Source: Bordetella parapertussis (GTDB lineage Bacteria; Pseudomonadota; Gammaproteobacteria; Burkholderiales; Burkholderiaceae_A). Taken from it: a DNA stretch of 64,000 bases. A model generated the notes under the pieces. That model did not search any database. It saw only the letters and a program-made list of their open reading frames with translations, and was not told the DNA's origin. The position numbers were made by a program, and so were the translations under genes. Below are positions 29,060 to 37,560 of the stretch, piece by piece (positions within the stretch are counted from its first letter, which is position 1; each line of letters begins with the position of its first letter). The stretch spans positions 21,706 to 85,705 of the forward strand of contig CAMAZF010000008.1 in assembly GCA_945862985.1 (NCBI GenBank), read 5' to 3'.

Positions 29060-29701
29060 CTAGAGGGTTTGTGCTCGTCGGGTTTCGTCAGTGGCTTGCT
29101 GCGCCAGTCTGCGCAAACCGGCCCAGTCCTTAGTTTGAACCATGTTCGGCGGGGTGAGCCAGGATCCGCCCACCATGGCCACATTGGGGAGTGCGAGGAA
29201 CGCACCGAAGTTCTCAAGCGTGATGCCACCGGTGGGGCAGAACCGGCATTGGGGGAAGGGGCCCGCCATGGCGCGCAGCATGCCCAGTCCTCCTGCCTGA
29301 GAGGCGGGGAAAAGCTTGAGCAGCTCGAAGCCTGCCGCCAACGCGGACATGGCCTCGGAGGGAGTCATGACCCCGGGCACGAAAGGAATGCCACACGCCT
29401 GTCCGGCCGAGAGGAGCTCGGGGGTGGCACCCGGCGAGAGCGCGAATTGGGCACCAGCATTCTTCGCTGCTGCCAGGTCATCTGGCGTCAGTACGGTGCC
29501 GGCACCCACCACCACCTCTGGTACGGCCTTGGCGATGGCCTCAATGGCCGGAAGGCCGGCCTTGCTGCGAAGCGTGATCTCGAGCACATCGATTCCTCCC
29601 TCACGCATCGCATGCGCCAGCGGAACCGCTTCCTCAACCGACTGAAGCACGATGACCGGAAGAATCTTGGACTCAAAACGAGGAAATGAAGCACGACTCA
29701 T
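29060..29701 (-). CDS. eda: 2-dehydro-3-deoxy-phosphogluconate aldolase
   Basis: 213 residues. The KDPG-aldolase motifs are VLEITLRSKAG (Glu, about 43), VVGAGTVLT (about 68), ELLKLFPASQAGG with the Schiff-base Lys (about 130) and FCPTGGITLENF (about 158). It splits KDPG into pyruvate and glyceraldehyde-3-P. The start at 29701 overlaps the edd stop as ATGA; a longer upstream frame exists but is edd sequence in another frame. Confidence 0.95.
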   Translation of the reverse strand: MSRASFPRFESKILPVIVLQSVEEAVPLAHAMREGGIDVLEITLRSKAGLPAIEAIAKAVPEVVVGAGTVLTPDDLAAAKNAGAQFALSPGATPELLSAGQACGIPFVPGVMTPSEAMSALAAGFELLKLFPASQAGGLGMLRAMAGPFPQCRFCPTGGITLENFGAFLALPNVAMVGGSWLTPPNMVQTKDWAGLRRLAQQATDETRRAQTL

Positions 29702-31542
29702 GAATGGGATCCTGAAGAAGGCGAGAAGAAACCGAGGGGACTGGCGCCCGCCTCGGCGGTGGTGATGGCATCTCTGAAACAGGAAAAGAGGCCTCGACCG
29801 AAGGTGGATGCAGCAATCTCGTCGGCCTCGGATTTCACGGGCTGCACTTGGCTTCGAGTGGCCCACTCGGTCGGCGGCACCAGCGCCTCCAGACGTCCTG
29901 TCGCGCAGTCGAGCTCGATGAGGTCTCCATCCCTGAGCTTGCCGATGGCCCCGCCCAGAAGGCACTCCGGCGAGAGGTGAATGGCGGCTGGGATCTTGCC
30001 AGATGCGCCCGACATTCGACCATCGGTGACCAGTGCAACGTGAAAACCCTTGTCTTGCAGCGCCCCTAGCAACGGCGTGAGCTTGTGGAGTTCGGGCATG
30101 CCATTGGACTTGGGTCCCTGGCCGCGAACCACGGCGATGAAGTCTTTCTCGAGTGCACCGGCCTTGAACAGGTCTTGAAGCGCCTGCTGGCTCTCCACCA
30201 CCACTGCGGGCGCCTTCACGTACTGGTGCTCCTTGGCGACTGCGGAGATCTTTGCGACCGCCCGACCCAGGTTTCCTTGGAGCAGCACGAGACCTCCGTT
30301 TGCAGAGAAGGGCTCCTGCGCCGAACGGAGCACGGCAGTATCCAGAGGCTGCAGCGGAGCGGGCGAATAGGTGAGCTGGTCCTGCAACAGTTGGGCCTCA
30401 CGGGCAAAGGCGCTCAGGCCTGTCCCCAGAATGGTCTGAACCTGCTCATGGACCAGGCCCTCTGCGAGCAGCGTTTGGATCATGAAGGGCACGCCCCCTG
30501 CGGCATGGAAATGATTTACATCAGCCTGGCCGTTGGGATAGACCTTGGCAATCAGGGGAATGATCTCTGAGAGGCGCGAGAGGTCATCCCAATTCATCTG
30601 GACCCCTGCCGCTTTGGCAATGGCCATGAGATGGATGGCGTGATTGGTCGACCCTCCGCTGGCCAGCAGGCCAATGGCGGCGTTCACCAGGGTTGGGACG
30701 TTGACCATCTCCCCCAGTCCAACCGGCCCCTGGGTCAGGGAGACGACGTGTTGCATCGCCGATCGGGTGAGCGCTTCCCGAAGGGGTGTGTGAGGGGGAA
30801 CAAACGAGGAGCCCGGAAGCTGCAGTCCCATGAACTCGAGCATGAGCTGATTGGAATTGGCTGTTCCGTAAAAGGTGCAGGTGCCCTGTCCGTGGTAAGC
30901 CGCCTGTTCTGAGGCCAGCAGGGCCTCACGACCGACTGTGCCCAGGGCGTACTGCTGCCGAACCTTGGCTTTTTCTCCATTGGAGATCCCTGTGGGCATC
31001 GGTCCTGAGGGGACAAAGATCTGTGGCAGGTGTCCGAACTGGAGCGCGCCAATCAGTAGGCCCGGAACAATCTTGTCGCAGATGCCCAGGTGCAGTGCGC
31101 CGTCGAAGACATTGTGGGAGAGGGCCACTGCGGTGGAGAGCGCAATCACATCGCGCGAGAACAGTGACAGCTCCATGCCCTCGTACCCTTGTGTGACACC
31201 GTCGCACATGGCAGGGACGCCGCCAGCCACCTGTGCGGTGGCTCCATGCCTGAGCGCCTCATCACGGAGCAGTTGAGGGTAGTGCTCGTAGGGCTTATGC
31301 GCCGAAAGCATGTCGTTGTATGCGGTGACGATGGCCACGTTGGGCGCGCGCTCAGAGCGAATGGCAATCTTCTCTCTTGCATCCAAAGCTGCGGTGGCAT
31401 GGGCTAGGTTCGCACAGCCCATCGAGTCCTTGCGTGGCCGCTGCTGACGTGAGGCTGACAACATCTCTTCGTAACGCTTGCGGCTGTGCTCGCTGCGTAG
31501 GGCAATGTCTTGCGTGATGGCCAGAAGCGTCGGGTGGGTCAT
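29698..31542 (-). CDS. edd: 6-phosphogluconate dehydratase
   Basis: 614 residues, full length. IlvD/Edd motifs are PAMCDGVTQGYEGMELSL (about 104), HLGICDKIVPGLLIGALQFG with one cluster Cys (about 150), and GTCTFYGTANSNQLMLEFMG (about 215). It converts 6-phosphogluconate to KDPG, the defining step of the Entner-Doudoroff pathway, with a 4Fe-4S cluster. It has ATGA overlaps with pgl before and eda after. Confidence 0.96.
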   Translation of the reverse strand: MTHPTLLAITQDIALRSEHSRKRYEEMLSASRQQRPRKDSMGCANLAHATAALDAREKIAIRSERAPNVAIVTAYNDMLSAHKPYEHYPQLLRDEALRHGATAQVAGGVPAMCDGVTQGYEGMELSLFSRDVIALSTAVALSHNVFDGALHLGICDKIVPGLLIGALQFGHLPQIFVPSGPMPTGISNGEKAKVRQQYALGTVGREALLASEQAAYHGQGTCTFYGTANSNQLMLEFMGLQLPGSSFVPPHTPLREALTRSAMQHVVSLTQGPVGLGEMVNVPTLVNAAIGLLASGGSTNHAIHLMAIAKAAGVQMNWDDLSRLSEIIPLIAKVYPNGQADVNHFHAAGGVPFMIQTLLAEGLVHEQVQTILGTGLSAFAREAQLLQDQLTYSPAPLQPLDTAVLRSAQEPFSANGGLVLLQGNLGRAVAKISAVAKEHQYVKAPAVVVESQQALQDLFKAGALEKDFIAVVRGQGPKSNGMPELHKLTPLLGALQDKGFHVALVTDGRMSGASGKIPAAIHLSPECLLGGAIGKLRDGDLIELDCATGRLEALVPPTEWATRSQVQPVKSEADEIAASTFGRGLFSCFRDAITTAEAGASPLGFFSPSSGSHS

Positions 31543-32210
31543 GAGGGGTTCTCCTCCAGAATCGTGGTGGGGTGACCTGGTGCGTGAAGGACCAGAGAAA
31601 CTGGCAACGCTTCAGTGGCTTGGGCCTTCGCCCGCATGAGGACCTCGAGTTTCTTGGTTCCGGAGAGAGGGAGCAGCCGGTGATGCGCCGAGAGGATGCC
31701 TCGGAGACTGAGCGTCACTCGGTTGAACGGTGCCTCTGTGGGGGGATGCTCGAGGTGCATGGGCACGTAAAGGGCCGCATCCGGTGAGAGGGCTGCTGGG
31801 AGGTCGGGCTCGTTCGGGAACAACGAGGCCGTGTGGCCGTCCGTTCCCATGCCCAGGATCACGATTGAGGGTGCTTCCCCATGAAGCCGTTGATTTGCCT
31901 GATCAGACCACTCACGCGCGTCCGAGTAGACGGCATCCGTGTCAGGCATGAAGTCGAGAAACTCCGCAGCCGCTGCTTGGTTCTTCAAGAGGTGGCGTCG
32001 AATCAGTGCCGAGTTGCTGGCAGGATGCTGCTGACCCACCAGCCGTTCGTCAACGAGTGCAATACGCACCCGCCTCCAGGGAAGGTCCGCCTCCGAGAGG
32101 GCCTCCAAAAGCGCAACCGGTGATCGCCCTCCCGAGAACGCGACGGTGACGGTTGACTGCTGCCTCAGGCCATCAAGGATCCATTCCGAGACAATGGCGA
32201 GCGCCTGCAA
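31539..32210 (-). CDS. pgl: 6-phosphogluconolactonase
   Basis: 223 residues from TTG 32210, two bases after the zwf stop. That start is chosen because GAGGAG (32219-32224) lies 8 bases ahead and the protein then begins MQALAIVSEW; the longer open frame is antisense-free but overlaps zwf. Family motifs: VAFSGGRSPVALLEAL (about 24), RIALVDERLV (about 52), VILGMGTDGHTASLFPN (about 118). It hydrolyses 6-phosphogluconolactone. Confidence 0.9.
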   Translation of the reverse strand: MQALAIVSEWILDGLRQQSTVTVAFSGGRSPVALLEALSEADLPWRRVRIALVDERLVGQQHPASNSALIRRHLLKNQAAAAEFLDFMPDTDAVYSDAREWSDQANQRLHGEAPSIVILGMGTDGHTASLFPNEPDLPAALSPDAALYVPMHLEHPPTEAPFNRVTLSLRGILSAHHRLLPLSGTKKLEVLMRAKAQATEALPVSLVLHAPGHPTTILEENPS

Positions 32211-32212
32211 GA

Positions 32213-33661
32213 CTACGTCTCCTCGTGCCAAGGAATGCCGGCGCCTGCAGCAAGCGCAGAGGACGAGGCCGGGCCCCAGCTGCCCGCGTTGTAGGGCTTT
32301 GGCGGGGTCTTCATCTGTCTCCAGCCCTCCTGGATTTGGTCGATCCAGGACCATGCCGCTTCGAGCTCGTCTCTGCGCATAAAGTGTGTGAGACGGCCCT
32401 TGACCACATCAACCAACAGTCGCTCATAGGCCTCAGCTCTGCGGGCCGTAAAGGCCGATTCCAAGTCAAGGTTGAGCTCTACGGGGCGTCGGTTCATGCC
32501 CGATCCTGGCTCCTTCATGACCATCTGGAGCTTGATCGACTCTTCCGGCTGAAGCGTGATCACCAGCCGATTGGGGTGGGTATCGCCATCTCTGAAAATG
32601 GAGAAGGGCATGTCCGCAAACTCGATGATGATTTCAGAACGACGAGTGGGAAGACGCTTGCCGGTTCTCAGGAAGAACGGCACGCCAGACCAACGAGCGT
32701 TCTGTATGCCCGCCTTGATGGCGACGAAGGTCTCCGTTTCACTTCCCTTGGGAACGCCGTCTTCCTCGTGGTAAGACACGCAAGGCTTACCTTCTGCATA
32801 ACCCGATCGATATTGCCCTCGCACCGTGTGGATCTTCACATCCGAGGGCGTCATGGGCGCCAGGCTTCGTAAAACCTTTCGCTTTTCGTCTCGCACGTCA
32901 TCGGGGTCGAGTGAGATAGGAGGCTCCATGGCCACAATGCAGAGCAGTTGCAAAAGGTGGTTTTGCACCATGTCCCGAAGCGCACCGGTTCCGTCGTAAA
33001 AGCCCGCACGAGACCCCACCCCGACCGATTCAGCCACTGTGATTTGAACACCCTTGATGAAGGGTGCGCGCCAGAGTGGCTCAAGGATGGCGTTGGCAAA
33101 CCGAAGCACCATCAGGTTTTGGACCGTTTCTTTGCCGAGGTAATGGTCGATTCGGTAGATCTGGTTCTCGGCAAAGACGGCGGCTACTTCCTCATTGATC
33201 TTCTGGGCGGAAGCCAGGTCATGGCCCAGTGGCTTCTCGAGCACGACTCGGCTGTTTGGGGTCACCAACCCTGCACGCTGTAATCCTCTGCAGATGCTGG
33301 TAAAGAGCGCCGGTGCAGTTGCGAGATAGAAGATCCGGAGTGGATCGCTTTCTGCTGCTGTGGTCAGGGACTGGTAGGCCTCGGTGTCGGCGAGGTCGAC
33401 TGCGGTGTAGGTCAGCCTCTCTTTGAAGCTGGCCCAGTGGCTCTCGACCAGATTCTGATCGCTGACAAACCCTCGTGACCGGGCCTCGACCTGGATGAGG
33501 AAGTCGTCCTGGGAGAGCGCCTGTCGACCGACTGCAATAAAGCGATAAGGCTCGGGTAGTCGGCCATGCATGTGCGCCATGTAAAGGGCGGGAAGCAGCT
33601 TGCGAAAGGACAGGTCTCCGGTGCCACCGAAGATGTAAATACAAGTCTGGGCTGAAGACAT
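32213..33661 (-). CDS. zwf: Glucose-6-phosphate 1-dehydrogenase
   Basis: 482 residues. The NADP-binding N-terminus is IYIFGGTGDLSFRKLLPALY, the active-site signature is RIDHYLGKETVQNLM (about 170), and EKPLGHDLASAQ precedes it. It oxidises glucose-6-P, feeding the Entner-Doudoroff enzymes that follow. ATG 33661 has a GGGAG 8 bases upstream; ATG 33676, in the same frame, has none. Two HexR-like palindromes lie between it and the hexR gene. Confidence 0.94.
   Translation of the reverse strand: MSSAQTCIYIFGGTGDLSFRKLLPALYMAHMHGRLPEPYRFIAVGRQALSQDDFLIQVEARSRGFVSDQNLVESHWASFKERLTYTAVDLADTEAYQSLTTAAESDPLRIFYLATAPALFTSICRGLQRAGLVTPNSRVVLEKPLGHDLASAQKINEEVAAVFAENQIYRIDHYLGKETVQNLMVLRFANAILEPLWRAPFIKGVQITVAESVGVGSRAGFYDGTGALRDMVQNHLLQLLCIVAMEPPISLDPDDVRDEKRKVLRSLAPMTPSDVKIHTVRGQYRSGYAEGKPCVSYHEEDGVPKGSETETFVAIKAGIQNARWSGVPFFLRTGKRLPTRRSEIIIEFADMPFSIFRDGDTHPNRLVITLQPEESIKLQMVMKEPGSGMNRRPVELNLDLESAFTARRAEAYERLLVDVVKGRLTHFMRRDELEAAWSWIDQIQEGWRQMKTPPKPYNAGSWGPASSSALAAGAGIPWHEET
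32219..32224 (-). promoter_or_regulatory. Ribosome binding site of pgl inside the zwf 3' end
   Basis: GAGGAG on the minus strand, 8 bases before TTG 32210. It encodes the last two Glu of Zwf and fixes the pgl start. Confidence 0.65.
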
Positions 33662-33688
33662 CGGGACAGCTCCCATTGCGGTCAGGAT

Positions 33689-33701
33689 GTAAGAATATTA
33701 C
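33689..33701. promoter_or_regulatory. Second HexR-like box before zwf
   Basis: GTAA-N5-TTAC, an imperfect shorter copy of the neighbouring palindrome (TGTAA...TTACT in context), 28 bases before the zwf start. It may be a lower-affinity site. Confidence 0.4.
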
Positions 33702-33707
33702 TCTAAA

Positions 33708-33727
33708 AGTGTAAATATTATTACACT
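33708..33727. promoter_or_regulatory. HexR-type operator between hexR and zwf
   Basis: Perfect 7-base inverted repeat AGTGTAA-N6-TTACACT. The core TGTAA-N6-TTACA agrees with the HexR palindrome (TGTAAT...ATTACA type) known from gamma- and betaproteobacteria. It lies in the 67-base gap before zwf, so the regulator encoded next door should act here, responding to KDPG as HexR does elsewhere. Confidence 0.7.
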
Positions 33728-33728
33728 A

Positions 33729-34601
33729 TCACTGATAGCGAATCTTGAGGTTCGACTTGATGTTTTTCAGCCGCTTACCCAAGGATGGGCCGAGCCGAAT
33801 GGCCAGGCCTGTGGTGAGCATGTCAATGAGGGTCAGGTGCAGAATTCTGGAGACCATGGGACTGTAGAGATCGTAGTTTTCTGCATGGTCTGCAGCGAGG
33901 CTGAGGTCAGCAATCTGGGAGAGGGGAGAATGGCTGCTGGTGATGGCAATGGTGAAGGTGCCGCGAGACTGCGCGAGCTTGGTGACCTCCAGCAGGTCTG
34001 CACTGCGGCCCGCGTTGGAAATCACCAGGACCAGATCATCTGGCTGGCAGAGGCTGGCTGTAATGACCTGAAGGTGACCGTCGCGATAGGCGCTGGCGTG
34101 CATCCCCAGCCTTTGAAATTTATGCTCTGCATCCATCGACACCAGGCCCGAGCTACCCACTCCAAAAATGATCAGGCGATGCCGCCCTTTCAGACATTTC
34201 TCAAGTCGATCGAGTGCCTTTTTGTATCGAGACTCATCAACCTTTCTCGCGAAGAGCTGAAGCGTTTGATGGGTGGTTTCGGCCATTTTTTCGGCAATCT
34301 GCGTCATGCTGTCTCGAGTGCCGACCGACTGGTGCACATAAGGAACTCCACTGGCCCCCAGGCTCTCCGCGAGACTCAGCTTGAAGTCCGCTAGTCCGGC
34401 AAACCCGAGTCGCCGACAGAAGCGCACAACCGTGGGCGGGCTCACTCCGACTGTTTGGGCGAGCGACGCTGCAGTACCCCGGCTGAATCGGGTGGGATTT
34501 TCGAGTAACTCCTGGGCCAGCTTAGATTCAGACGGGCTTAACTCACCCTGTTGGAGTGAGTGCGAGATTCGAGCCAGTAAAGACGAGGATGCGAGCTGCA
34601 T
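33729..34601 (-). CDS. hexR: RpiR-family regulator of hexose catabolism
   Basis: 290 residues. The N-terminal RpiR helix-turn-helix is AASLAQTVGVSPPTVVRFC followed by RRLGFAGLADFKLSLAESL; a C-terminal SIS domain (about 125-260) has an intact sugar-phosphate loop IIFGVGSSGLVSMDAEHKF and VISNAGRSADLLEV. HexR represses zwf, edd and eda and is released by KDPG. It lies directly upstream of zwf on the same strand and beside HexR-like boxes. Confidence 0.92.
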   Translation of the reverse strand: MQLASSSLLARISHSLQQGELSPSESKLAQELLENPTRFSRGTAASLAQTVGVSPPTVVRFCRRLGFAGLADFKLSLAESLGASGVPYVHQSVGTRDSMTQIAEKMAETTHQTLQLFARKVDESRYKKALDRLEKCLKGRHRLIIFGVGSSGLVSMDAEHKFQRLGMHASAYRDGHLQVITASLCQPDDLVLVISNAGRSADLLEVTKLAQSRGTFTIAITSSHSPLSQIADLSLAADHAENYDLYSPMVSRILHLTLIDMLTTGLAIRLGPSLGKRLKNIKSNLKIRYQ

Positions 34602-34621
34602 CTCAAAATCATAGGCGTTTT

Positions 34622-34637
34622 TGACATGGCATTGTCA
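34622..34637. promoter_or_regulatory. Inverted repeat between hexR and the sugar kinase
   Basis: TGACA-N6-TGTCA in the 53-base gap between divergent starts, 17 bases before the kinase GTG. It is a candidate operator; its sequence differs from the HexR-like boxes, so another regulator may bind. Confidence 0.4.
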
Positions 34638-34654
34638 TTTTTCGGGAGGGATCG

Positions 34655-35653
34655 GTGACCACGGTGCAGCAATCAAAGGACCACGCGCAGCAAAGGGTGT
34701 TGCTCGTGGGTGAGGCTTTGGTGGATTTGATCGAGGAGGGAGACGGGCGGTATCTACCCTGCCTCGGAGGGTCTGTTTTCAATGTGGGTCTTGCTCTGGC
34801 AAGGCTTCAGGTCTCTCCGGTCTATCTGAACCGGTTCTCAGATGACCATTGGGGGCAATCGTTTGCAGAGCGTGCGCTGGGGGAAGGGCTCTTGCTTTCC
34901 CCCCTCGGCAGTTCGGCGCTCCCCACCTCGCTTGCGGTGGTCCGCGTGGGGCCAAACGGCCAGCCTGAGTACAGCTTTTACCGTGAGGGAGTGGCGGATC
35001 GGGATTGGCTTGCAGGCGACCTTCTGAGTGAGGTTCGCGCCAGCCCTGAGGACGTACTGCACACCGGTGGCTTGGCGCTCCTGCCGGAAGATTGGCCAAA
35101 GCTCAGGGGCCTCTTGGAGGCTTGGAGGGGGGCGGGAGGCTTGATCTCTGTGGATGTCAACGTCCGCATGGTCGCCGCTGGCCATCCCGAAGGCTATGCT
35201 CAGGCCGTCTGTGAGGCCGCCTCTTGGGCCGATTTCCTGAAAGTGAGTGACGAGGATTTGGTGGCTCTCGGCGCACTGACGCCTTTTGCCTCAGCGGGAG
35301 AGGCTCTGTCTGCCTTTGGGCATTGGCTGGAGCGCTGCCAAGCCACACCCTCGATCGCAGTCCTCACCCGCGGTGGCGATCAAGGCTGGTGTGTTCCCCA
35401 TGGCTCGTCGGCATTGGCCTACCAGCCGGAGGAGGTTGCTGACGTGGTCGATACCGTCGGGGCTGGGGATTGCTTCTGGGCGGCATGGCTTGCGGGTCTT
35501 CGCCGATTGCGCGCTTTGCACACGGGAGCACATCATTCAGAGGACCTACGCCAGGCCTTGGTATGGGCCTGTAAGGCCGCTGGTCACAACATTCGTCATC
35601 GTGGCTGTCACCCCATCACGGAGGCGGAATTGTTTAAGGAGGGTGTTGAATGA
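34655..35653 (+). CDS. PfkB-family sugar kinase (fructokinase-like)
   Basis: 332 residues. PfkB motif 1 is GEALVDLIEEG with CLGGSVFNVGLALARL (about 20-50); motif 2, the ATP and catalytic site, is DTVGAGDCFWAAWLAGL (about 265). Family members phosphorylate fructose, 2-keto-3-deoxygluconate or similar sugars; fructose is the most likely here, but this is inferred. The GTG start follows GGGAGG. It forms an operon with the amylase gene (ATGA overlap) at the border of the Entner-Doudoroff and starch genes. Confidence 0.85.
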   Translation: MTTVQQSKDHAQQRVLLVGEALVDLIEEGDGRYLPCLGGSVFNVGLALARLQVSPVYLNRFSDDHWGQSFAERALGEGLLLSPLGSSALPTSLAVVRVGPNGQPEYSFYREGVADRDWLAGDLLSEVRASPEDVLHTGGLALLPEDWPKLRGLLEAWRGAGGLISVDVNVRMVAAGHPEGYAQAVCEAASWADFLKVSDEDLVALGALTPFASAGEALSAFGHWLERCQATPSIAVLTRGGDQGWCVPHGSSALAYQPEEVADVVDTVGAGDCFWAAWLAGLRRLRALHTGAHHSEDLRQALVWACKAAGHNIRHRGCHPITEAELFKEGVE

Positions 35654-37560
35654 GAGATCGCATGTTGAATCGATTGCGGACCCAAGTCGTTGGGCTTCTC
35701 GTGTGCTCCAGCCTCTTGAGCGCTGGACCTTCATTGGCCAGTTCGGCGAGCGCTTCAGGAGCGATTCGGGTGGAGCCTGCGAACTGGTGGGTTGATTTTC
35801 AAGATCGGCGGCTCATGCTGATGATGCATGCTTCGGGCATCGCTGATGCGAGAGTGTCTTCGAGCGACTCCCGTCTCACAAGGCTGTGGCAGGAGCGTCG
35901 CGACAGCCCGAATTACTTGTTTGTGCACCTTGAGCTCTCTGCTGGCGCCCAGCCCGGCGTGCTTGAGCTCACGCTGGAGCGCAGCGAGGGTCGCAAGCAA
36001 CAAGTGTCCATTCCCCTTGAGCGTCGAGCGAAGAACGCCCCAGCGGGATTTTCTCAGGCAGACGCCGTTTTACTCATCAGTCCAGACCGGTTCGTGAATG
36101 GCGACACCCAGAATGACAGTCTGCCCGGTCTGGGAGATCGCGTGGATCGCAAAGACCCCAATGCACGACACGGGGGCGACATTGCAGGCATGATCCAGTC
36201 CCTCGATTACGTTCAGTCGATGGGGTTTACTCAGATCTGGCCCACCCCTGTTCTGGAAAATAACGCGCCCTCGTTTTCCTACCATGGCTATGCCATCACC
36301 GACTTCTATCGCGTCGATCCGCGTCATGGAAGCCTTGCCGATTACCAGCGACTTGCCGCAGAGGCTCGCCGTCGAGGGATTGGCCTCATCAAAGATGTGG
36401 TGCTCAATCACGCAGGCATTGGTCACTGGTGGGTGAAAGATCTTCCTTCGCGAGACTGGTTCAATCGTCAAGGTCAGGCCTTTTTGGAGACCAGCCACAA
36501 GAAAGAGGCCGTGATCGATCCCTATCGATCAGAGTCCGACCTCAGTGCACTGGTTGATCGTTGGTTTGTGGAAAGCATGCCCGATTTGAATCAACGCAAT
36601 CCGTTGATGGCCCAGTACCTGATTCAGAACAGCCTGTGGTGGATTGAGACGCTTGGCCTGTCGGGCATTCGAGTGGACACCTATTCCTACTCGGATCGAG
36701 ACTTTCTCACCCAGTGGTCCGCTCGCATGGCCTCGGAATACCCCAAGCTCTCGATTGTTGGAGAAGAGTGGCATGGCAACCCAGTGATCGTGTCGCAGTG
36801 GCAGCGGGGGAAGCAGAACCCCGACGGCTATCGGTCACACATTTCTAGCCTTATGGACTTTCCGCTCTACGATGTTCTGCCCTCGGCCTTTACTGCCAAA
36901 GACACGCAGCATGGCCCGGGGCTGAATCAGTTGTATGGGCATCTGGTGAACGACCTTCTCTATCCGGATCCCAGTCATCTCATGGTCTTTGGATCCAACC
37001 ATGACGGCGATCGGCTCTTCAAGAAGCTCAACCGCGATCCGGCTCTGGTTCGGATGGCCCTCACCTACTTGGCTACGCTTCGGGGCATTCCGCAGTTTTA
37101 CTATGGCGTAGAGGCGCACCTCACCAATCAGACGCCAGGCCACCACGGCGAGATTCGCGCAGACCTTCCAGGCGGATTTCCAGGTGATGCGGCGAGTGTC
37201 TTCACAGGAAAAGGTCTCTCTGCCGAGCAGCGCAAGACACAGCAGACGCTTAAAACGCTGCTCAACTGGAGGAAGACCTCTGCTGCGGTTCAGCGTGGCC
37301 GCTTGATGCACTACGTTCCTGATCATGCGGCTGGCACCTACGTCTATTTTCGGTACCTGGAAGGGCACCCCACGGTCATGGTGGTCCTCAACAAAGGCGA
37401 GGCGCAACCACTCGCTCTGAATCGCTTTCACGAGCGTGTGCTCCCGGGCCAAAAGGCAAAAAATGTTTTAACAGGTGAGACTTTCACTCTGGGGACCCAC
37501 GTCAAGCTGCCCGCCCGTCAGGCCATGGTGCTGGAGGTGCACCCGGCCTCTCACCCCTAG
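35650..37560 (+). CDS. Secreted GH13 amylase/neopullulanase (SusA-like)
   Basis: 636 residues. The signal peptide is about residues 1-35 (VVGLLVCSSLLSAGPSLAS). An N-terminal Ig-like domain (about 36-130) as in cyclomaltodextrinases precedes the TIM barrel. Catalytic residues: nucleophile in GIRVDTYSYSD (about 340), acid in IVGEEWHGNP (about 375), third Asp in FGSNHDGDRL (about 450). It should hydrolyse cyclodextrins, pullulan or starch pieces in the periplasm or at the surface. The stop shares CTAG with the convergent esterase gene. Confidence 0.88.
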   Translation: MRDRMLNRLRTQVVGLLVCSSLLSAGPSLASSASASGAIRVEPANWWVDFQDRRLMLMMHASGIADARVSSSDSRLTRLWQERRDSPNYLFVHLELSAGAQPGVLELTLERSEGRKQQVSIPLERRAKNAPAGFSQADAVLLISPDRFVNGDTQNDSLPGLGDRVDRKDPNARHGGDIAGMIQSLDYVQSMGFTQIWPTPVLENNAPSFSYHGYAITDFYRVDPRHGSLADYQRLAAEARRRGIGLIKDVVLNHAGIGHWWVKDLPSRDWFNRQGQAFLETSHKKEAVIDPYRSESDLSALVDRWFVESMPDLNQRNPLMAQYLIQNSLWWIETLGLSGIRVDTYSYSDRDFLTQWSARMASEYPKLSIVGEEWHGNPVIVSQWQRGKQNPDGYRSHISSLMDFPLYDVLPSAFTAKDTQHGPGLNQLYGHLVNDLLYPDPSHLMVFGSNHDGDRLFKKLNRDPALVRMALTYLATLRGIPQFYYGVEAHLTNQTPGHHGEIRADLPGGFPGDAASVFTGKGLSAEQRKTQQTLKTLLNWRKTSAAVQRGRLMHYVPDHAAGTYVYFRYLEGHPTVMVVLNKGEAQPLALNRFHERVLPGQKAKNVLTGETFTLGTHVKLPARQAMVLEVHPASHP

